Origin: Bacteroidota bacterium
GTDB lineage: Bacteria > Bacteroidota > Bacteroidia > UKL13-3
DNA: 8,290 nt
Reading direction: 5' to 3'
Assembly (NCBI GenBank): GCA_018883485.1
Contig: VEQB01000085.1
Span: 1-8,290, forward strand
The notes below the pieces were generated by a model. The model was not told the DNA's origin. It did no database searches and worked only from the letters and a program-made list of their open reading frames with translations. Shown one piece after another: positions 5,416 to 8,290 of the stretch. The number at the start of each line of letters is the position of its first letter. The first letter of the stretch is position 1. Both the position numbers and the translations under genes were made by a program.

Positions 5416-6777
5416 GTGAAGAAATTAATAGAAACATTTCAAAATATACTTCGAATAGAGGAACTTAGGTATAAGCTTTTAGTTACCTTTTGGATGCTAG
5501 TGGCTTATCGTGTAGGTACCTATGTTACCTTACCTGGTGTTGATGCAAATATGCTTCAAGGTTCTGCTCAACAAGCAGAGGGTGGTATTTTTGGTTTAAT
5601 TAACACCTTTGCCGGTGGTGCATTTGCCCGCGGTTCTATTTTTGCTTTAGGAATTATGCCTTATATTTCTGCTTCCATTGTGGTTCAGTTATTAAGTTTG
5701 GCAGTTCCTTCTTTTCAACGTTTGCAAAAGGAAGGTGAGGATGGTAGAAGAAAAATTAACCAAATTACCAGATATCTAACTATAGTTATTACTGCAGTTC
5801 AGTCTATTGGTTTTCTTATTAATTTAAGATCTGAAAACCCTCAGGCAATCATATCTGTAACAAATCCAGAAGTTATTTCTAACTTCATGTTCATGTTTAG
5901 TTCTGTAGTAGTATTAACTTCAAGCACCATGTTTGTAATGTGGCTTGGTGAGCGCATCACAGAAAAAGGTATTGGTAATGGTATTTCTTTAATTATTATG
6001 ATTGGTATCATTGCTCGCTTACCCGAAGCATTGGTTCAAGAATTTAACTTTAAATTAGGGGAAAGCGGCGGTGGATTAGTGATATTCCTAGTAGAATTAG
6101 CTTTCCTATTCGCTGTAATCATGGTAACAATCCTCTTGGTTCAAGGTACTAGAAAGATTCCAGTTCAATACGCAAAACGTATTGTTGGAAACAGACAGTA
6201 CGGAGGTGTTAGACAATATATTCCATTGAAGGTAAATGCTGCAGGTGTTATGCCTATCATTTTTGCGCAAGCATTAATGTTTATTCCTAGCACGGTTGCG
6301 CAGTTTTTTCCTAACTATGAAACCATGCAAGGTGTAATGGGAGCATTTATTAACCCAATGGGTTGGACTTACAACATTACTTTTGCTATTTTAATTATTC
6401 TTTTCACTTATTTCTATACCGCAATTACTGTTAATGCAAATCAAATTGCAGACGATATGAAGCGAAACGGAGGTTTTATTCCAGGTGTAAAGCCCGGGAA
6501 GTCTACTTCTGATTTTATTGATAATGTGATGTCTAGAATCACTTTGCCTGGAGCTATATTCCTTGCATTTGTGGCTATTCTGCCATCCATTGCCAATGTG
6601 CTTAATATAAACAGCCAGTTTGCGCAATTCTACGGAGGTACATCCCTGCTCATTTTGGTGGGTGTGGTATTAGATACCTTGCAGCAGATTGAAAGCCATT
6701 TGATGATGCGTCATTATGATGGTTTGATGAAAAGTGGAAGGATTAAAGGTAGAACAGCGGTTGGAACCACGGCTTAA
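5416..6777 (+). CDS. secY: Preprotein translocase channel subunit SecY
   Basis: SecY (453 aa) is the pore-forming inner-membrane subunit of the SecYEG translocon, which exports unfolded preproteins and inserts membrane proteins. It shows about ten hydrophobic spans. The first begins near residue 20 and the last is around 409-423. FAGGAFARGSIFALGIMPYI (65-84) covers the plug and second span, followed by SASIVVQLL. VPSFQRLQKEGEDGRRKI is a cytosolic loop. RKIPVQYAKR (246-255) marks loop C5, and NGGFIPGVKPGKST (351-364) marks loop C6. Here Lys359 stands where E. coli has the important Arg357, which I believe is normal in this phylum. The start is GTG; no nearby ATG gives the conserved MKKLIETFQNILRIEELR N-terminus, the next in-frame ATG being codon 27. 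adk and map do not follow. Confidence 0.99.
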   Translation: MKKLIETFQNILRIEELRYKLLVTFWMLVAYRVGTYVTLPGVDANMLQGSAQQAEGGIFGLINTFAGGAFARGSIFALGIMPYISASIVVQLLSLAVPSFQRLQKEGEDGRRKINQITRYLTIVITAVQSIGFLINLRSENPQAIISVTNPEVISNFMFMFSSVVVLTSSTMFVMWLGERITEKGIGNGISLIIMIGIIARLPEALVQEFNFKLGESGGGLVIFLVELAFLFAVIMVTILLVQGTRKIPVQYAKRIVGNRQYGGVRQYIPLKVNAAGVMPIIFAQALMFIPSTVAQFFPNYETMQGVMGAFINPMGWTYNITFAILIILFTYFYTAITVNANQIADDMKRNGGFIPGVKPGKSTSDFIDNVMSRITLPGAIFLAFVAILPSIANVLNINSQFAQFYGGTSLLILVGVVLDTLQQIESHLMMRHYDGLMKSGRIKGRTAVGTTA

Positions 6778-6788
6778 GTAAAAAATCG

Positions 6789-6818
6789 TTGATATTGTCA
6801 AAATATTTTGTATTTTTG
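6789..6818 (+). promoter_or_regulatory. Bacteroidota-type promoter candidate upstream of infA
   Basis: TTG at 6789-6791 and a perfect TAnnTTTG box, TATTTTTG at 6811-6818, are separated by 19 bases. A start near 6823-6825 would leave an unusually short leader of roughly 15 bases before the infA ATG at 6838, with no room for a regulatory hairpin and no Shine-Dalgarno sequence. The following bases GCTGCCCTTTT closely copy those at the rpsH promoter candidate. The candidate fills the 60-base gap between secY and infA, where many bacteria have adk and/or map. The start site is inferred. Confidence 0.65.
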
Positions 6819-6837
6819 CTGCCCTTTTGTTGAGAAT

Positions 6838-7056
6838 ATGCCAAAACAATCGCTAATAAAACAAGACGGAACAATCACTGAATCACTGAGCAATGCGATG
6901 TTCAGGGTACAGTTAGAAAATGGGCATGAGGTTATTGCCCATATCTCCGGTAAGATGAGAATGCACTACATTAAAATCTTACCTGGCGATAAAGTGTCGA
7001 TAGAAATGTCGCCATATGACCTCACAAAAGGTAGAATTATATACAGGTATAAATAA
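6838..7056 (+). CDS. infA: Translation initiation factor IF-1
   Basis: IF-1 (72 aa, exactly the standard length) is a single OB-fold protein that occupies the 30S A site during initiation and works with IF-2 and IF-3. MPKQSLIKQDGTITESLSNA begins it, followed by MFRVQLENGHEVIAHISGKM and RMHYIKILPGDKVSIEMSPY, ending DLTKGRIIYRYK. Every block is highly conserved. I chose the ATG at 6838; an in-frame TTG at 6808 would add ten non-conserved residues (MYFCCPFVEN) and would lie over the promoter candidate. It is 12 bases ahead of rpmJ. Confidence 0.99.
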   Translation: MPKQSLIKQDGTITESLSNAMFRVQLENGHEVIAHISGKMRMHYIKILPGDKVSIEMSPYDLTKGRIIYRYK

Positions 7057-7068
7057 AACACTGACAAA

Positions 7069-7185
7069 ATGAAGATCAGAGCATCTGTGAAAAAACGCAG
7101 TGAAGACTGCATAATCGTTAAACGTAAAGGAAGAGTTTACGTTATTAATAAAAAGAACCCTAAGTTTAAACAACGTCAAGGATAA
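7069..7185 (+). CDS. rpmJ: 50S ribosomal protein L36, zinc-less form
   Basis: L36 (38 aa) is the smallest large-subunit protein and stabilises 23S rRNA near the base of the stalk. MKIRASVKKRSEDCIIVKRK and GRVYVINKKNPKFKQRQG are typical. The zinc ligands of the C-plus form (Cys11, Cys14, Cys27, His32 in the usual numbering) are mostly absent: Ser11, Cys14 retained, Asn27, and Phe33 in the His place after a one-residue insertion. It is therefore a C-minus paralogue that would not bind zinc. It starts 12 bases after infA and stops 9 bases before rpsM, the usual place for L36 in this cluster. Confidence 0.98.
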   Translation: MKIRASVKKRSEDCIIVKRKGRVYVINKKNPKFKQRQG

Positions 7186-7194
7186 TATAAGTAT

Positions 7195-7572
7195 ATGGCT
7201 CGTATATCAGGTATAGATTTACCCAAGAACAAAAGGGGAGAGATAGGTTTAACCTATATCTTCGGAATTGGCCGCTCAACCGCTCAGAAAATTCTTAGCG
7301 ATTGTAACGTGTCATTTGACAAGAAAGTTAGCGAATGGAACGACGAGGAGTTGAACGCCATTCGTAAACACATCACAGAGAAAATTACTGTGGAAGGTGA
7401 ATTGCGTTCAGAGCGTCAATTGAACATCAAGCGTTTGATGGATATTGGTTGCTACCGTGGTTTGCGTCACCGTAAAGGTCTTCCAGTGCGTGGTCAACGT
7501 ACGCGTACTAACTCACGCACACGTAAAGGTAAACGTAAGACAGTTGCCGGTAAGAAAAAGGTAACTAAGTAA
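7195..7572 (+). CDS. rpsM: 30S ribosomal protein S13
   Basis: S13 (125 aa) is in the 30S head, forms intersubunit bridges with the central protuberance including L5, and its tail reaches the P-site tRNA. MARISGIDLPKNKRGEIGLT, then YIFGIGRSTAQKIL, is the conserved N-terminal region with a helix-two turn-helix-like element. LMDIGCYRGLRHRKGLPVRG, then QRTRTNSRTRKG (81-112), is the universal C-terminal signature. A very basic Lys-rich tail (to 125) follows. The start ATG at 7195 gives the conserved N-terminus, and the gene ends with tandem TAA TAA. Confidence 0.99.
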   Translation: MARISGIDLPKNKRGEIGLTYIFGIGRSTAQKILSDCNVSFDKKVSEWNDEELNAIRKHITEKITVEGELRSERQLNIKRLMDIGCYRGLRHRKGLPVRGQRTRTNSRTRKGKRKTVAGKKKVTK

Positions 7573-7589
7573 TAAGTAATTAAAAGAAG

Positions 7590-7982
7590 ATGGCCACTAA
7601 TAATAAGAAAGTAACCAAAAAGAGGCAGGTAAGTGTTGAACCGCACGGGCAGGTTCACATAAAAGCTTCTTTCAACAATGTGATTATTTCAATCACCAAC
7701 CAAACTGGTCAAGTAATTTCATGGGCTTCTGCCGGTAAAATGGGCTTCAGAGGTTCAAAGAAAAATACGCCTTATGCCGCTCAAATGGCATCTGGTGACT
7801 GTGCTAAAGTTGCCGTTGATGCAGGAATGAAAAAAGTAGATGTGTTTATTAAAGGACCTGGTTCTGGTAGAGATTCTGCAATAAGAACATTACAAGCAGC
7901 TGGATTAGAAGTATTGTCTATTACAGATATTACTCCACTTCCACACAATGGTTGTCGTCCTCCAAAAGCACGTAGGGTATAA
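7590..7982 (+). CDS. rpsK: 30S ribosomal protein S11
   Basis: S11 (130 aa) lies on the 30S platform next to the E site and the 3' end of 16S rRNA, close to the site of the anti-Shine-Dalgarno sequence. After a basic disordered N-terminus (1-13), the fold begins HIKASFNNVIISITNQTGQV (23-42). SWASAGKMGFRGSKKNTPYA (44-63) and VFIKGPGSGRDSAIRTLQAA (85-104) are signatures, and the end TDITPLPHNGCRPPKARRV is the conserved C-terminus. It is 17 bases after rpsM and 19 bases before rpsD. Complete and undamaged. Confidence 0.99.
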   Translation: MATNNKKVTKKRQVSVEPHGQVHIKASFNNVIISITNQTGQVISWASAGKMGFRGSKKNTPYAAQMASGDCAKVAVDAGMKKVDVFIKGPGSGRDSAIRTLQAAGLEVLSITDITPLPHNGCRPPKARRV

Positions 7983-8001
7983 TTGTAAAAAGAGAAGAGA
8001 A

Positions 8002-8274
8002 ATGGCAAGATATATTGGACCTAAAACCAAAATCGCTCGACGCTTCAAGGATCCTATTTTTGGACCTGATAAGTCATACGAGAAAAGACAAACACCTCCT
8101 GGGCAGCATGGTAATTCGCGCAGACGCACCAAGCTTACAGAATATGCTATTCAGTTATACGAAAAACAAAAAGCTAAATATACTTATGGTGTAATAGAGC
8201 GGCAAGTTGTTAGAACTTTTGAATTAGCAGCGCGAAAAAAAAGGATTACCGGCGAAAACTTGCAGAAGTTTTGA
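8002..8274 (+). CDS. rpsD: 30S ribosomal protein S4, 5' part, interrupted by an in-frame TGA
   Basis: S4 is a primary 16S-binding assembly protein, normally about 200 aa. ATG at 8002 gives MARYIGPKTKIARRFKDPIF, a typical start for this phylum. The PPGQHGNSRRR (32-42), EYAIQL and EKQKAKYTYGVIERQ segments follow. ITGENLQKF (82-90) is then followed at codon 91 by TGA, where the family has leucine in the LLxLLExRLD motif; EARLG continues in the same frame to the window end. An ORF reaching this stop would give only 90 residues and no S4 RNA-binding domain. The normal frame continues after the stop, so this is not a frameshift. It could be a sequence error near the end, a genuine nonsense change, or an inactive copy. 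Confidence 0.85.
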   Translation: MARYIGPKTKIARRFKDPIFGPDKSYEKRQTPPGQHGNSRRRTKLTEYAIQLYEKQKAKYTYGVIERQVVRTFELAARKKRITGENLQKF

Positions 8275-8290
8275 GAAGCCAGATTAGGGA
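8272..8290 (+). other. Nonsense codon and continuing S4 reading frame at window end
   Basis: TGA at 8272-8274 is followed without a frame change by codons for Glu-Ala-Arg-Leu-Gly, matching the conserved S4 ExRLD motif apart from Gly for Asp. A single T-to-G difference (TTA to TGA) would restore the expected leucine. The window ends 16 bases after the stop, so the rest of the gene cannot be assessed. Confidence 0.75.

Noticed and set aside
6391..6627. Minus-strand open frame within secY
   Set aside because: It lies wholly antisense to conserved SecY codons and its translation resembles no family I know.
6801..6817. AAAATATTTT palindrome as a secY terminator
   Set aside because: A pure A/T stem with no G-C core and no proper loop is unlikely to terminate; it is more simply the A/T-rich promoter spacer.
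6808..6837. TTG at 6808 as the infA start
   Set aside because: It lies on the -7 box, adds ten non-conserved residues, and ATG at 6838 gives the exact 72-residue IF-1.
8235..8242. A8 run as a programmed or accidental frameshift site in rpsD
   Set aside because: The reading frame after the run (ITGENLQKF) still matches S4, so no shift has occurred. The problem is the later TGA substitution.

Overview
This window is a ribosomal-protein super-operon from a member of the Bacteroidota, with every gene on the + strand. It runs rpsC (3' end), rplP, rpmC, rpsQ, rplN, rplX, rplE, rpsN, rpsH, rplF, rplR, rpsE, rpmD, rplO, secY, infA, rpmJ, rpsM, rpsK and rpsD (5' part). This is the standard S10-spc-alpha gene order. 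The phylum is inferred from four things: promoter-like elements of the TTG / TAnnTTTG type, few Shine-Dalgarno sequences, zinc-less forms of S14 and L36, and an arginine/glycine-rich S3 tail. The order cannot be settled from the sequence. The absence of map (and adk) between secY and infA would fit Flavobacteriia-like genomes, but that is weak evidence.

Positions 1-2763 hold the end of the S10 cluster and the first half of the spc cluster, with gaps of 1-32 bases. Positions 2764-2888 are the only sizeable gap. It contains a 38-base terminator-like hairpin, a promoter candidate whose -7 box lies in the hairpin's 3' arm, and a second folded element just before rpsH. Positions 2889-6777 hold the second half of the spc cluster, ending with secY. 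A second promoter candidate lies in the 60-base gap at 6778-6837, and the alpha-type cluster infA-rpmJ-rpsM-rpsK-rpsD follows. The two promoter candidates match at 15 of 18 bases from the -7 box into the initially transcribed bases (TAnnTTyGCwGCCCTTTT). The super-operon therefore looks divided into at least three transcription units that share a promoter type.

The products form parts of both ribosomal subunits, together with initiation factor IF-1 and the SecY translocon channel, so they would be made together. All 19 genes whose ends are visible stop with TAA. The exception in the window is rpsD: it carries an in-frame TGA at codon 91 where the S4 family has leucine, and recognisable S4 sequence resumes after it. 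Several other unusual residues cluster in the same last ~100 bases. A low-quality sequence end is the simplest explanation, but real gene damage is not excluded.

I see no mobile element, CRISPR array, RNA gene or unknown protein-coding gene. Apart from the regulatory gap before rpsH and the rpsD anomaly, this is a conventional housekeeping region.
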